Source of the DNA: CATOSK01 sp963665735
Lineage (GTDB): Bacteria; Chloroflexota; Dehalococcoidia; Lucifugimonadales; UBA3495
Assembly (NCBI GenBank): GCA_963665735.1
Contig: OY762444.1
Span: 1,550,001 to 1,614,000 of the forward strand
DNA length: 64,000 nucleotides
Direction: 5' to 3'
The first letter of the stretch is position 1, and every line of letters starts with the position of its first letter. Below are positions 35,303 through 43,486 of this stretch, piece by piece. The position numbers and the translations under genes were made by a program. The notes beneath the pieces were generated by a model that was given only the letters and a program-made list of their open reading frames with translations, had not been told where the DNA came from and searched no databases.

Positions 35303-36346
35303 ATGACCAGCGATAACCTGACCGCCGCCCGCCTCTCCTTCCAGACTTGGGAAGAGGCGCAAGACTTCTACCTGGAAAACGGTCTCAGCGACGGCCTGCC
35401 CGTGGTGCCGCCCACCCCGGAAAAAGTCCGGGCCATGCTGGACTACGTTGGCCTGTCCCCCGACGCCGTAGTGGGAACGGAAACCATCCGGGGCAAGCGG
35501 TTCACCGCCGAAAAGCTGGCCGTCAACGCCGTCCTGGCCGGCTGCCTCCCCGAATACTTCCCGGCGGTGGTGGCAACCGTCGCCGCCGCCTGTGAGCGTC
35601 CCTTCAACCTCCACGCCAGCAGCACATCCACCAACGGCGTCACCATCATGGCTCTGGTCAGCGGCCCCTACGCCAACGAAATCGGCATGAACGCCGGCGT
35701 CGAGTTGATGGGCAACGGCAACCGGGCCAACGCCACCATTGGCCGCGCCGTCAACCTGGTCAAAACCAACTTCTACGGCTCGGTGGCCGGGGAAATGGAC
35801 AACAGCACCTTCGGCCATCCGGGGAAGTTCAGTTTCTGCTTCGCCGAAAACACCGCCGTCAGCCCCTGGCCCCCGCTGGCAGAGCACCTGGGTTTCGGCG
35901 CCGGTTCCAGCGCAGTGACCGCCGTGGCCGCCAACTCCCCCTTGCAGGTCAGCATCTACGGCGACAAAAGCCCGCAGACCTTTCTGACCCAGACGGCCCA
36001 CGCCATGCTGTCCCTTGGGCCGACGGTTTCCGAGGTGGTCATAGTCATTAGCCCGGAGTTGATGGCCTACATCGGCGAATCCGGCTGGACGCGCCAGCAG
36101 GTGCAGGATTTTCTTTTCCGGAAAACCCACCGGCCCCTGCGGGAATGGGTGGCCTGGAAACGTCTGGACCGCCCCGGCGACGACGCCGACCTGCGGCAGA
36201 CTCGCGGCCCGCTGGCCGGCCCCGACCGGATTATCGTCGTCCCCGGCGGCGGCATGGCCGGGGCCTTCATTGACATCATATCTTCGTGGGGCAGCAGCCG
36301 CTCCGTGACCAAGCCCATCCCAACCCCGACGGAAACCAGGAGGTAA
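35303..36346 (+). CDS. Unknown partner protein of a UGSC selenoprotein
   Basis: A 347-residue soluble protein that I cannot place in a named enzyme family. It starts TWEEAQDFYLENGLSDGLPVVPPTPEKV, with PTPEKVRAML and a Gly/Asn-rich centre (GNGNRANATIGRAVNLVKTNFYG, HPGKFSFCFAENT). These look like active-site loops. The next gene starts 3 nt after its stop codon. The tight coupling implies a two-subunit complex or a shared pathway with the selenoprotein. Confidence 0.75.
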   Translation: MTSDNLTAARLSFQTWEEAQDFYLENGLSDGLPVVPPTPEKVRAMLDYVGLSPDAVVGTETIRGKRFTAEKLAVNAVLAGCLPEYFPAVVATVAAACERPFNLHASSTSTNGVTIMALVSGPYANEIGMNAGVELMGNGNRANATIGRAVNLVKTNFYGSVAGEMDNSTFGHPGKFSFCFAENTAVSPWPPLAEHLGFGAGSSAVTAVAANSPLQVSIYGDKSPQTFLTQTAHAMLSLGPTVSEVVIVISPELMAYIGESGWTRQQVQDFLFRKTHRPLREWVAWKRLDRPGDDADLRQTRGPLAGPDRIIVVPGGGMAGAFIDIISSWGSSRSVTKPIPTPTETRR

Positions 36347-36349
36347 GCC

Positions 36350-36889
36350 ATGACCACTCCCCAAGGCATCGTGACCCTTGACCCCCGCGACGAAGGCAGC
36401 CCCGGCCCGGCGGCAGTCGCGCCCCGTCCCGCCAGCCTGGACGGGAAAGTCGTCGGGTTGTTTTCCAACAACAAGCCCCATTCCGAAGAACTGCTGCGGA
36501 TGATTGCCGACGTTATCGCCGAGCGTTACCAAATCAAGGGCATCGTCGAGCATAACAAGGGCGGCCACCAGTGGCCGGCCCAGCCCGCCGACCTGCAAAC
36601 CCTGGCCCGGGAGTGTGACGTGGCGATTCACGCCACCGCGGAATGAGGCTCCTGCACCGCGTGCAGTGTGCACGACGCAATGGAAACCGAACTGCTGGGC
36701 GTCCCCTCCACCGTGCTGACCACCACGCCCTTTGTCAGCCAGGCCCGCACCATGTCCCGGATGCGGGGCGATTCGGCCTACGGGCTGGCAATCATTGACC
36801 ACCCCATCGTAACCCTGACCCACGACGAACTGCTGGAACGCGCCCGCATCGCCGCCCCCCAAGTAGTCCAGCACCTGGTTGACCGCTAG
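36350..36889 (+). CDS. UGSC family selenoprotein (UGA codon 99 read as Sec)
   Basis: A single 179-residue protein if the in-frame TGA at 36644-36646 is read as selenocysteine. Upstream part: DGKVVGLFSNNKPHSEELL and ECDVAIHATAE; then Sec99-Gly-Ser-Cys, followed by TACSVHDAMETELLGVPSTV and TMSRMRGDSAYGLAIIDHPI. The order U-G-S-C at a strand end is the hallmark of the UGSC (seleno)protein family, in which some members have Cys. The reading frame stays open to the TAG at 36889, and a SECIS-like hairpin follows the UGA. selB in the same window supports decoding. The exact reaction is unknown. Confidence 0.88.
36644..36678 (+). promoter_or_regulatory. Sec UGA codon and bacterial SECIS-like hairpin
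   Basis: TGA at 36644-36646. Downstream, GCGTGCA (36659-36665) pairs with TGCA (36669-36672) and CGC (36676-36678) around a GTG loop 19-22 nt after the UGA; CTGCAC/GTGCAG (36652-36666) is an alternative hairpin. The first has the loop distance and G-U loop content expected of bacterial SECIS elements. The structures were folded by eye. Confidence 0.6.
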
Positions 36890-36904
36890 CAATCATTGGG
36901 CAAC

Positions 36905-36934
36905 GTAAGGGCGCATGGCCGTGCGCCTCTACGG
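36905..36934. repeat. Family C palindromic repeat, copy 1
   Basis: GTAAGGGCGCATGGCCGTGC, a perfect-centre palindrome related to copies at 38438-38465 and 43487-43514, which read GTAGGGGCGCACGGC and its inverse. Confidence 0.8.
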
Positions 36935-36985
36935 GCAAAAGCCGGAAACGCCGCGACCAGTCTGATACGACGAAAGGGGTAAACC

Positions 36986-38338
36986 GTGGCCGCCAACTTC
37001 GTTAACCGGACGTTGTGGACCGGCGATAATCTTCACGTTATGCGGGGCATCAACTCCGAGTGCGTGGACTTGATTTATCTTGACCCGCCTTTCAACTCCA
37101 ACCAGGACTATTCCGCCCCCATCGGTTCGGCGGCGGCCGGGGCCGCGTTCAAGGATACCTGGACGCTGAACGACGTTGACCTGGCTTGGCACGGGCTGAT
37201 TGCTGAGGAACAACCGGGGCTTTACACCATCATTGACTCTGCCGGAATCGCCCACGGCAAGGGTATGAAGTCCTACCTGATTATGATGGCGGTTCGGATC
37301 CTGGAAATGCGCCGGATTCTCAAAACAACCGGCTCCATCTACCTTCACTGCGACCCTACGGCCAGCCACTACCTGAAACTGCTCATGGATTGCATTTTCG
37401 GGGCCGGCAATTTTCGGAACGAAATTTCCTGGACGCGGGCCAACCCCAAGAACTTGTCCAAGGTCAATTTCCCGAATAGCAGGGACATTATCCTCCGATA
37501 CTCGAAATCCAATCGCTGCCGCTTTAACAAAGTATATGGCGACCACGATCCGGTTTATGTCAGGAACGCGTACAAGTACGCCGACGCCGATGGCAGAAAG
37601 TATCGGCTGCTCCCACTTCTCAACCCCAACGACAATCGGCCCAATTTGACTTACGAGTTCTTGGGTGTCACACGGGTTTGGAGATGGACGTATGAGCGAA
37701 TGCAGAAAGCCTACCAAGAAGGCCGCGTAGTTCAACTCAAGCCCGGCGCAGTGCCTCAATACAAACTCTATTTGGATGAATCCAGGGGGAAAACGGTTAC
37801 TAACAACTGGAACGACATTCCGCAGGTAGCCAAGAATGAAAAACTGGACTACCCCACCCAGAAACCCCTGAAACTGTTGGAGCGCATCATCGCCGCCTCC
37901 AGCAATCCCGGCGACGTGGTGCTAGACCCTTTTTGCGGCTGCGCCACGGCGTTGGTGGCCGCCGAAAAGCTGGAACGGCAATGGGTGGGGATTGACCTTT
38001 CCCCGGTTGCCAAGACTCTTATCGCCCGCCGGCTGGAAACGGAATTGGGGCTTTTCGGATTGCAGGCGGTGTACCGGGAGGACATTCCCCAACGCACCGA
38101 CCTGGGCCAACTGCCCCGTTACCAGACCCACAAGCACACCCTCTTTGGCCGCCAGGAAGGAATCTGCGCCGGGTGCAAGGTGATGTTTCCCTTCCGCAAC
38201 TTCACCATTGACCACGTCGTACCCAAGTCCAGGGGCGGCACCGACCATATAGACAACCTGCAACTGCTGTGCGGGGCCTGCAATTCGGTCAAAGGCGCCC
38301 TGTCCCAAGCCGAGTTTCTGGCCAAGCTGAACGCATAA
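36986..38338 (+). CDS. DNA methyltransferase fused to HNH nuclease
   Basis: 450 residues. The N-terminal ~360 form a beta-type methyltransferase: catalytic DPPF at 33-36 (YLDPPFNSNQDYS) and the SAM motif DPFCGCATALVAAEKL near 310-325, with a target region between. The C-terminal ~75 residues are an HNH domain: CAGCKVMFPF, then DHVVPKSRGGTDHIDNLQLLCGACN, with four zinc-binding Cys. One protein thus has both modifying and cutting activities. It is a stand-alone gene; GTG at 36986 follows GAAAGGGG. Confidence 0.9.
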   Translation: MAANFVNRTLWTGDNLHVMRGINSECVDLIYLDPPFNSNQDYSAPIGSAAAGAAFKDTWTLNDVDLAWHGLIAEEQPGLYTIIDSAGIAHGKGMKSYLIMMAVRILEMRRILKTTGSIYLHCDPTASHYLKLLMDCIFGAGNFRNEISWTRANPKNLSKVNFPNSRDIILRYSKSNRCRFNKVYGDHDPVYVRNAYKYADADGRKYRLLPLLNPNDNRPNLTYEFLGVTRVWRWTYERMQKAYQEGRVVQLKPGAVPQYKLYLDESRGKTVTNNWNDIPQVAKNEKLDYPTQKPLKLLERIIAASSNPGDVVLDPFCGCATALVAAEKLERQWVGIDLSPVAKTLIARRLETELGLFGLQAVYREDIPQRTDLGQLPRYQTHKHTLFGRQEGICAGCKVMFPFRNFTIDHVVPKSRGGTDHIDNLQLLCGACNSVKGALSQAEFLAKLNA

Positions 38339-38379
38339 GGGAAGGTCATACGCCATCCGGGACGATTGCCGATTGCGAC

Positions 38380-38465
38380 GTAGGGGCGGGTTTGAAACCC
38401 GCCCCCATTCCTGAACGAACCGCCGTAACCTCGAAACGTAGGGGCGCACGGCCGTGCGCCCCTAC
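38380..38465. repeat. Two palindromic repeats after the MTase-HNH gene
   Basis: A GTAGGGGCGGGTTTGAAACC palindrome (38380-38405) and a family C copy (38438-38465). The space 38466-38759 shows nothing else that I recognise. Confidence 0.8.
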
Positions 38466-38746
38466 CGCCTAAGATACCCCTGGATGTTCCTTGTAGCAGG
38501 GTAGTTGGGGCGGGAACATCCGAAGTCAGCGTGGTGTTCCCAACATCGGTCACAAAGGTCTTGCCCGCAGTCCCAATGGGGTACCGTCGGATACTTTCGC
38601 CCGCACATTTGACACCTATCGAGCATGATTCATCCTATCCTTGGCCTGATTTTCTTCCCTTGGGCACAATGGCATAAACCCGCCAACTTTGCATTACAGA
38701 CTCATAGACTACACGCCGGATTGCTCCCCTGCAAATGGCAATCATG

Positions 38747-38821
38747 CTCGGCCAACGGGTTACTGCGCGGTAAAACCGCCGTCAATGACCAGTTCGCTGC
38801 CGGTTACGACAGATGCTTCAT
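38747..38821 (-). pseudogene. Remnant of the 3' end of an SDR gene
   Basis: About 75 nt nearly match 39478-39552, the 3' end of the SDR gene. On the minus strand it reads EASVVTGSELVIDGGFTAQ and stop, against EASFVTGSELVIDGGFTAQ in the intact gene. The remnant and the intact end flank the hypothetical gene at 38828-39388 as direct repeats. Confidence 0.8.
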
Positions 38822-38827
38822 TTAATT

Positions 38828-39388
38828 TCAGTAGGCGGGCCATGTGTCCATGTCCTCCCGGATGCCCCACTCGGCCAGGTCAATTCCCTCTTCCACCGCA
38901 GCCGGGCCCGGGTCAAAGTCCAGGCCGGTTTTCCCGGGCGAGTTCCTCCTGATTGACTCATAGGCGAGGCCGCTGGAGGTTATGCTGAACACGGTTCGGG
39001 TGACGTGGGCTATGGCGTCAATAGGGTCCGGGAATCCTGCCCGGCACACCGTCTCCCATATCCCGGCCCATCCGATAAGGGCCGACCATTCTTCGATTAC
39101 CGCCGTCAACTCCGACTCGTTTCTGATGTCGTAGGTCTCTTGGAGGGCTTTTGCCAGCAGGTTCTCCAAGTGAAGAACATCAATAGATTCGGCTGCCAGG
39201 TTTTCCAGCCTTTCCACGTCCTGGGGGCCGAATCCGTCGGCGATGAGTTGGTCTATCCATTCGTTGTAATCCAAGCCGATAAGCCTGTTGAGCCTGGACG
39301 TAAGCGCGCCCGAGAAGTCGGAATTGGAGAGGGAGGAGACCATTTGGTCAATAATCGGGGTCTCGAAAGTGGTTACCAATGCGAACAC
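38828..39388 (-). CDS. Hypothetical protein between direct repeats of an SDR 3' end
   Basis: 186 residues, mostly helical and acidic, with no domain that I recognise (ALTSRLNRLIGLDYNEWIDQ; LAAESIDVLHLENLLAKALQ). Its stop lies 7 nt from an SDR remnant. GTG at 39388 overlaps its own ribosome site; TTG at 39379 is the better start. It may have entered by recombination at the SDR gene. Confidence 0.6.
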   Translation of the reverse strand: MFALVTTFETPIIDQMVSSLSNSDFSGALTSRLNRLIGLDYNEWIDQLIADGFGPQDVERLENLAAESIDVLHLENLLAKALQETYDIRNESELTAVIEEWSALIGWAGIWETVCRAGFPDPIDAIAHVTRTVFSITSSGLAYESIRRNSPGKTGLDFDPGPAAVEEGIDLAEWGIREDMDTWPAY

Positions 39389-39418
39389 CCCCTTATGTCG
39401 CTTTGTGCCGCACGGGGG

Positions 39419-39452
39419 AAATCCCCCTTGATCCCCCTTTGCAAAAGGGGAG
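39419..39452. repeat. C-tract hairpin repeat
   Basis: ATCCCCCTTGATCCCCCTTT followed by GCAAAAGGGG, an inverted repeat of the kind found between many bacterial genes. Confidence 0.55.
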
Positions 39453-39490
39453 ACATTTGCCCCACGTTGCGATAGTTCTCGGCCAACGGG

Positions 39491-40243
39491 CTACTGCGCC
39501 GTAAACCCGCCGTCAATTACCAACTCGCTGCCGGTTACGAAGGATGCCTCATCCGAGGCCAGGTACAGCACGGCGTAGGCGATGTCCTCGGGCTGGGCTA
39601 CCGTGTGCAGGGGGGTGCGGTCAAGGCTTTGCTGGAATAGAACCGGGTCGGCCCGCCGCTCGGCGTTCATGTCCGTTGCCACCGTTCCGGGGTGTACCGA
39701 GTTGCAGCGGATGCCCTCTTTGGCGTACTGAATGGCAGTGGATTTGGTCAACAGCCGCACCGCGCCCTTGGAGGCGTTGTAAACCGGCTGGATGGCCTCT
39801 TGCCCCACCATGCCCGATATGGAGGATATGTTGACGATAGCCCCGCCGCCGGCTTGACGCATCGCGGGAATGACCGCCCTGGTTCCCAGGAAAACGCCCT
39901 TGGCGTTCACGTCCATCACCCGGTCCCATTCCTGGGAAGTGGTGTCCTCCAGTACGCCCCAGGAAACCACCCCGGCGTTGTTAACCAGAACGTCCAGCTT
40001 GCCATAGGCGGATACTGCGGAGTCAACGGCCTTGTCCCAATCGGCGGCGTCGGTAACGTCCAGCTTGACGAAAAGGGCATCGCCGCCCAACTCGCGGATT
40101 TCCGCCTCCACCTGCCGGCCCTGGTCAACCAGAACGTCGCCAAAGACCACCTTGGCCCCTTCGCTGGCGAACAGCCGGGCCTCCGCCGCGCCCTGCCCGC
40201 GGGCGCCGCCGCTGATTAACGCAACCTTGCCTTCCAGCCTCAT
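39491..40243 (-). CDS. Short-chain dehydrogenase/reductase
   Basis: 250 residues, classic SDR. Nucleotide loop SGGARGQGAAEARLF at about 11-25, NNAGV at 88-92, catalytic Ser-Tyr-Lys as SSISGMVG and YNASKGA (Tyr about 155, Lys about 159), and the end SFVTGSELVIDGGFTAQ. NAD(P)-dependent oxidation of an alcohol; the Asp of FGDVLVDQ suggests NAD. The substrate is unknown. Confidence 0.93.
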   Translation of the reverse strand: MRLEGKVALISGGARGQGAAEARLFASEGAKVVFGDVLVDQGRQVEAEIRELGGDALFVKLDVTDAADWDKAVDSAVSAYGKLDVLVNNAGVVSWGVLEDTTSQEWDRVMDVNAKGVFLGTRAVIPAMRQAGGGAIVNISSISGMVGQEAIQPVYNASKGAVRLLTKSTAIQYAKEGIRCNSVHPGTVATDMNAERRADPVLFQQSLDRTPLHTVAQPEDIAYAVLYLASDEASFVTGSELVIDGGFTAQ

Positions 40244-40350
40244 GGCTCAAACCTCCGATTCGAGTATGCCGGCGTCCAGCGATGCTGGGGAAAGTGGTTG
40301 ATGGTGGGGATTTCACCCCCACCCTAACTTTCCCCCGGCGAAATTCAACC

Positions 40351-40446
40351 CGTCATACCGGCGTAGGCCGGTATCCAGGATTCCTTGCCCACGCGGACGC
40401 TGTTCTGTGCAAAACTTTCCGGATTCAGGCTTTCGCCGGAATGACG
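40351..40446. repeat. Composite family A repeat
   Basis: CGTCATACCGGCGTAGGCCG at the left and the inverted TTTCGCCGGAATGACG at the right. Confidence 0.85.
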
Positions 40447-40461
40447 GGTTAAGAGCCGGAT

Positions 40462-41499
40462 TTATAACGGCAGGGCCACCGCCTGGCCCGTCTGCGCGCT
40501 GCGGGTAACAGCCTCGGTAAATTCCATGTAGTGGACGCCGACGGAGAAGGGCGTCCGCGTAATCGGTTCGTTGCCCCGGATGGCGCTGACAAATTCCTCT
40601 TCCACCCGCCAACGGTGCTGCTGCTCCGGCGGGTTGGGGATTTCCGCCAGGGCCGAATCGCCCCGCCGCCCGCCAAAGACGTTCATATCCCGGTCAACGT
40701 GGATGGTGCCTTCGCTGCCGTAGAGCCAGACCTCGCTGCCCGGCGCAAGCCCGGTAACGGAGCTGACCCGCAGGTGCGCCTGGGCGCCGTTGGCCAGTTC
40801 GCAAAGTATGTCCACGTGGTCGGGAATAGTGACGGCGTGCAGGTTGCCGTCCTCGTCCAGCCGGCTGGGGACGTTTACCTTGGTCATAGCCATGACCTTG
40901 GCCGCCGGCCCCACCCAGCGAATCATGCCCTCGTACCAGATGCCCATGTTCATAATGTTGTAGCCGCTCAGGGAACGGTCTTGCCGCCAGTGCAGGGGGC
41001 TGTCGGTGTCAACGAATCCTGGAGCCAGGGCTTGCAGTTCCACCGCCAGCAGGTCGCCCAGGTAGCCGTCGGAAACCAGTTTCATCAACAGCCCATCCAC
41101 CTTGAAAGTGGTGGGGGACGGCACGATTTGCGTGACCAGGCCAGGGTGGTTCTTGGATGCAGCCAGCATGGTGCGGGCCTCATCGGCGCTGGCGGCCATG
41201 CGGGCCTCGCAAAGCACGTGCTTGCCCTTTTCCAAAGCGGCCAGGGTGAGGGTGCAGTGCATATAGGGCCAGGTGCCGATGCAAACCGCGTCAATGCCGG
41301 GGTCTTCCAGCAGTTCCCGCCAGTTGGGGTACACGGTTGGGATGTTGAAAGAGTCGGCCACCCGGCGGCCCGATTCCACCGAGCGGTTGGCGACGGCGGC
41401 AATCTCGACGCCCTCTATCTGTTGGAACCCCGGCAAGTGGCGGTCCCGGGTATTGCGCCCCGCGCCAATCAGACCTACGCGGACAACATCGTCGGCCAT
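40462..41499 (-). CDS. Gfo/Idh/MocA family oxidoreductase
   Basis: 345 residues. NAD(P) loop VGLIGAGRNTRDRHLPGF at the N-terminus, then the EKGKHVLCEARMA region, where the family usually reads EKPxA: here Lys-Pro is changed to Ala-Arg (CEARMA), so the catalytic Lys is not in place. The C-terminal beta sheet domain follows. Likely a sugar- or sugar-acid-related oxidoreductase; activity uncertain. ATG at 41499 follows GAGGAGG. Confidence 0.85.
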   Translation of the reverse strand: MADDVVRVGLIGAGRNTRDRHLPGFQQIEGVEIAAVANRSVESGRRVADSFNIPTVYPNWRELLEDPGIDAVCIGTWPYMHCTLTLAALEKGKHVLCEARMAASADEARTMLAASKNHPGLVTQIVPSPTTFKVDGLLMKLVSDGYLGDLLAVELQALAPGFVDTDSPLHWRQDRSLSGYNIMNMGIWYEGMIRWVGPAAKVMAMTKVNVPSRLDEDGNLHAVTIPDHVDILCELANGAQAHLRVSSVTGLAPGSEVWLYGSEGTIHVDRDMNVFGGRRGDSALAEIPNPPEQQHRWRVEEEFVSAIRGNEPITRTPFSVGVHYMEFTEAVTRSAQTGQAVALPL

Positions 41500-41563
41500 G
41501 CGAATCCTCCTCAATAGCAGGGGCCGGGGAAAGGGTCAAACCGCCCCGGCCCGAATTGGCCCC

Positions 41564-41569
41564 ATTATA
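41564..41569 (-). promoter_or_regulatory. -10 box of the Gfo/Idh gene
   Basis: TATAAT on the minus strand, about 65 nt before the start codon. Confidence 0.45.
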
Positions 41570-41640
41570 AGACACCCCCACGGGTTAGGCCAGAACGGGG
41601 CGGGTTTGCCGGGGCGTTTTAGTTTTCGTCCCTCGCCCTT

Positions 41641-41860
41641 CTATGTAACTCAGAGCGCCCCTCCATGTAACCCTAAGCGCCCCTCCATGTCATTCTGAGC
41701 AAAGCGAAGAATCTAAAATTCTTGCTGTCAACCATCCTTCGACTCCCGGAGGTGTCTTTGGTGAAGAATTTTAGACCCTTCACTTCGTTCAGGGTGACAT
41801 AGCGGCGCGTTCAGGGTGATATGGGGGCACTTTCAGGGTGACGTACTTGCGTCAAGACGC
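41641..41860. repeat. Direct and inverted repeats between two divergent genes
   Basis: Three near copies of a GCGCCCCTCCATGTAAC-like unit at 41645-41690 are followed by a family B composite (41687-41800): ATGTCATTCTGAGCAAAGCG at the left, TTCGTTCAGGGTGACAT at the right, and a further TTCAGGGTGA unit repeated twice after it. No gene is seen from 41515 to 41937. Confidence 0.8.
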
Positions 41861-41925
41861 GACAACCCTGGCGGGTTTGCCCCCACCCCAAGTTATGTTA
41901 CGGTGCGCGACTGCGGATTGACGGT

Positions 41926-41938
41926 TACAATAGGCCGA
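41926..41938 (+). promoter_or_regulatory. -10 box 6 nt before the signal peptidase gene (leaderless)
   Basis: TACAAT at 41926-41931, then AGGCCG, then ATG at 41938: the same 6-nt spacing as at hicA and the coiled-coil gene. Confidence 0.6.
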
Positions 41939-42429
41939 TGAATCCGGCGGCGATGGTCAAGACTTGGGCCGACCTGCTCAACTCCGAGCCTAGCCTCATT
42001 GACGGAGACAGTATGCTGCCCAGCCTGGAAAGCGGCCAATACGTTCTGGCCCGGGTTCCCCGCAAGGGAAAAGCCGCCCCGCAACGGGGCCGCATCGTCA
42101 CGCTGCGGAATCCGTTAATGCCGGGCCGCACCCTGGCCAAGCGGGTAGTGGGTCTGCCGGGGGAAAACATTACATTGGAAAAGGGTGTAATATACATAGA
42201 TGGGGTCTTGCTGCCGGAGCCGTACTTGAACGGCCTTGGCGCCGAATCCCCGGCCAGACTGAATCGGTGGGAGATGGGGGATGATGAATACTTCGTTATG
42301 GGCGACAACCGGGCCGACAGCCTGGACAGCCGGACTTTCGGCCCGGTGCATCGCAGCCTGATTCGGGGCTTGGTGTGGTTCTGCTGCTGGCCCCCCCGCA
42401 AATGGGGGCGGGTGGAACTGCCGGGCTAA
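41938..42429 (+). CDS. Signal peptidase I-like protein without a membrane anchor
   Basis: 163 residues of the S26 family. Catalytic Ser25 lies in GDSMLPSL and Lys68 in LAKRVVGLPGE; the box EYFVMGDNRADSLDSRTFGPV is intact. Signal peptidases normally have at least one TM segment before the Ser; here only 24 polar residues come first and no TM helix follows, so the protein looks soluble. It could process a protein after another route or act as a LexA/UmuD-like relative. The transcript looks leaderless. Confidence 0.85.
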   Translation: MNPAAMVKTWADLLNSEPSLIDGDSMLPSLESGQYVLARVPRKGKAAPQRGRIVTLRNPLMPGRTLAKRVVGLPGENITLEKGVIYIDGVLLPEPYLNGLGAESPARLNRWEMGDDEYFVMGDNRADSLDSRTFGPVHRSLIRGLVWFCCWPPRKWGRVELPG

Positions 42430-42460
42430 TGAATCGGCCCGGCGGGAATTTTCGTAACTC

Positions 42461-43408
42461 ATGGCAATGAACATAACCGTACCAAACGCTTTCAAGTCCT
42501 TCAGGGGCCTCAATAAAGCCCACCACCCCCCGGAACCCAAACCCCTGGTGGTGCTGTGGCGGTCGCTGAAAGGCATGACCCAGGACGACGCCACCCACAT
42601 GGCCGCCGGCGTGGCCTACTACGCCATCGCCTCCATGGTGCCGCTGTTTCTGGGGCTGGTGGCCCTGGTGGGGCTGTCCCTCAACTCGGTGACGGTGCAG
42701 GAGGCGTTTTTCAACTTCGCCACCACCAACATCCCCGGTTCTGCCGACGTAATCGCCGACAACGTGGGCAGCCTGGTGCAGTTGAGCAACGCCCTGGGAT
42801 TAGGGGCGGTGGTCTTTCTGATTGTGCTGGGCCGGGCCGTGCTGGCGGCGGTAAGCCGGGCGATTAACCGGGCTTGGGGAATTCGCAAAGACCGTTCCTT
42901 TTTCGTGGCGATACCGCAGCAGTTGATGATGACGCTGATGTTGGGAATGTTGGGGCTGCTGTCCACCTCGGCCACGTCGGTCATTCAGCTTATCAACAAC
43001 CAGGCGTTTACGGTATTGGGACGGCAGCCGCTGCTGGAGACGGGGTTGACCTATTTTTCGCTGCACCTGATACCGGCGGCCATTACCGCCCTGATTTTCC
43101 TGCTGGTTTACCGTTACCTGCCCAACCGCCCGATGCGGTGGGTCTATATCTGGCCGGGGGTCGCCGTCGCCACCGGGCTTTTCGAGGTAGCCAAAGTGCT
43201 GTTCCTGTGGTACCTGGAGCGGTGGGCAGTGTACGATGAACTATACGGGCCGCTGGCCTCGGCGATGGTGTTTCTAATCTGGTCGTACCTATCGGCGCTG
43301 ATACTGATTTTCGGGGCCAAGATAATCAGCGAGTTCAAGCGGCTTTACTACCCCGACGACCCGGACCAGTTCCCCCAAAAACCAACCTACCCCTTGATGG
43401 ACGCTTAA
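42461..43408 (+). CDS. YihY/BrkB family membrane protein
   Basis: 315 residues with six hydrophobic segments. The N-terminal MTQDDATHMAAGVAYYAIASMVPLFL is the family signature; SRAINRAWGIRKDRSFF and PNRPMRWVYIWPGVAVATGLFEVAKVLFLWYL match later conserved blocks. YihY/BrkB proteins are widespread; transport has been proposed but not proven. It lies 31 nt after the signal peptidase gene and may be in its operon. Confidence 0.92.
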   Translation: MAMNITVPNAFKSFRGLNKAHHPPEPKPLVVLWRSLKGMTQDDATHMAAGVAYYAIASMVPLFLGLVALVGLSLNSVTVQEAFFNFATTNIPGSADVIADNVGSLVQLSNALGLGAVVFLIVLGRAVLAAVSRAINRAWGIRKDRSFFVAIPQQLMMTLMLGMLGLLSTSATSVIQLINNQAFTVLGRQPLLETGLTYFSLHLIPAAITALIFLLVYRYLPNRPMRWVYIWPGVAVATGLFEVAKVLFLWYLERWAVYDELYGPLASAMVFLIWSYLSALILIFGAKIISEFKRLYYPDDPDQFPQKPTYPLMDA

Positions 43409-43486
43409 CGGCTGGCCCAAAGTTTTCCATCGTCATCACCCGACGGAAGGCCCGCAGTCCGCCCGCCGCCCAAGAAAACATCAATC

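Noticed and set aside
35285..36892. 535-codon ORF on the minus strand opposite the selenoprotein unit
   Set aside because: It is the antisense shadow of two high-GC genes; its protein is Gly/Gln/His-rich with no motif. The plus-strand reading has family motifs and the UGSC signature.
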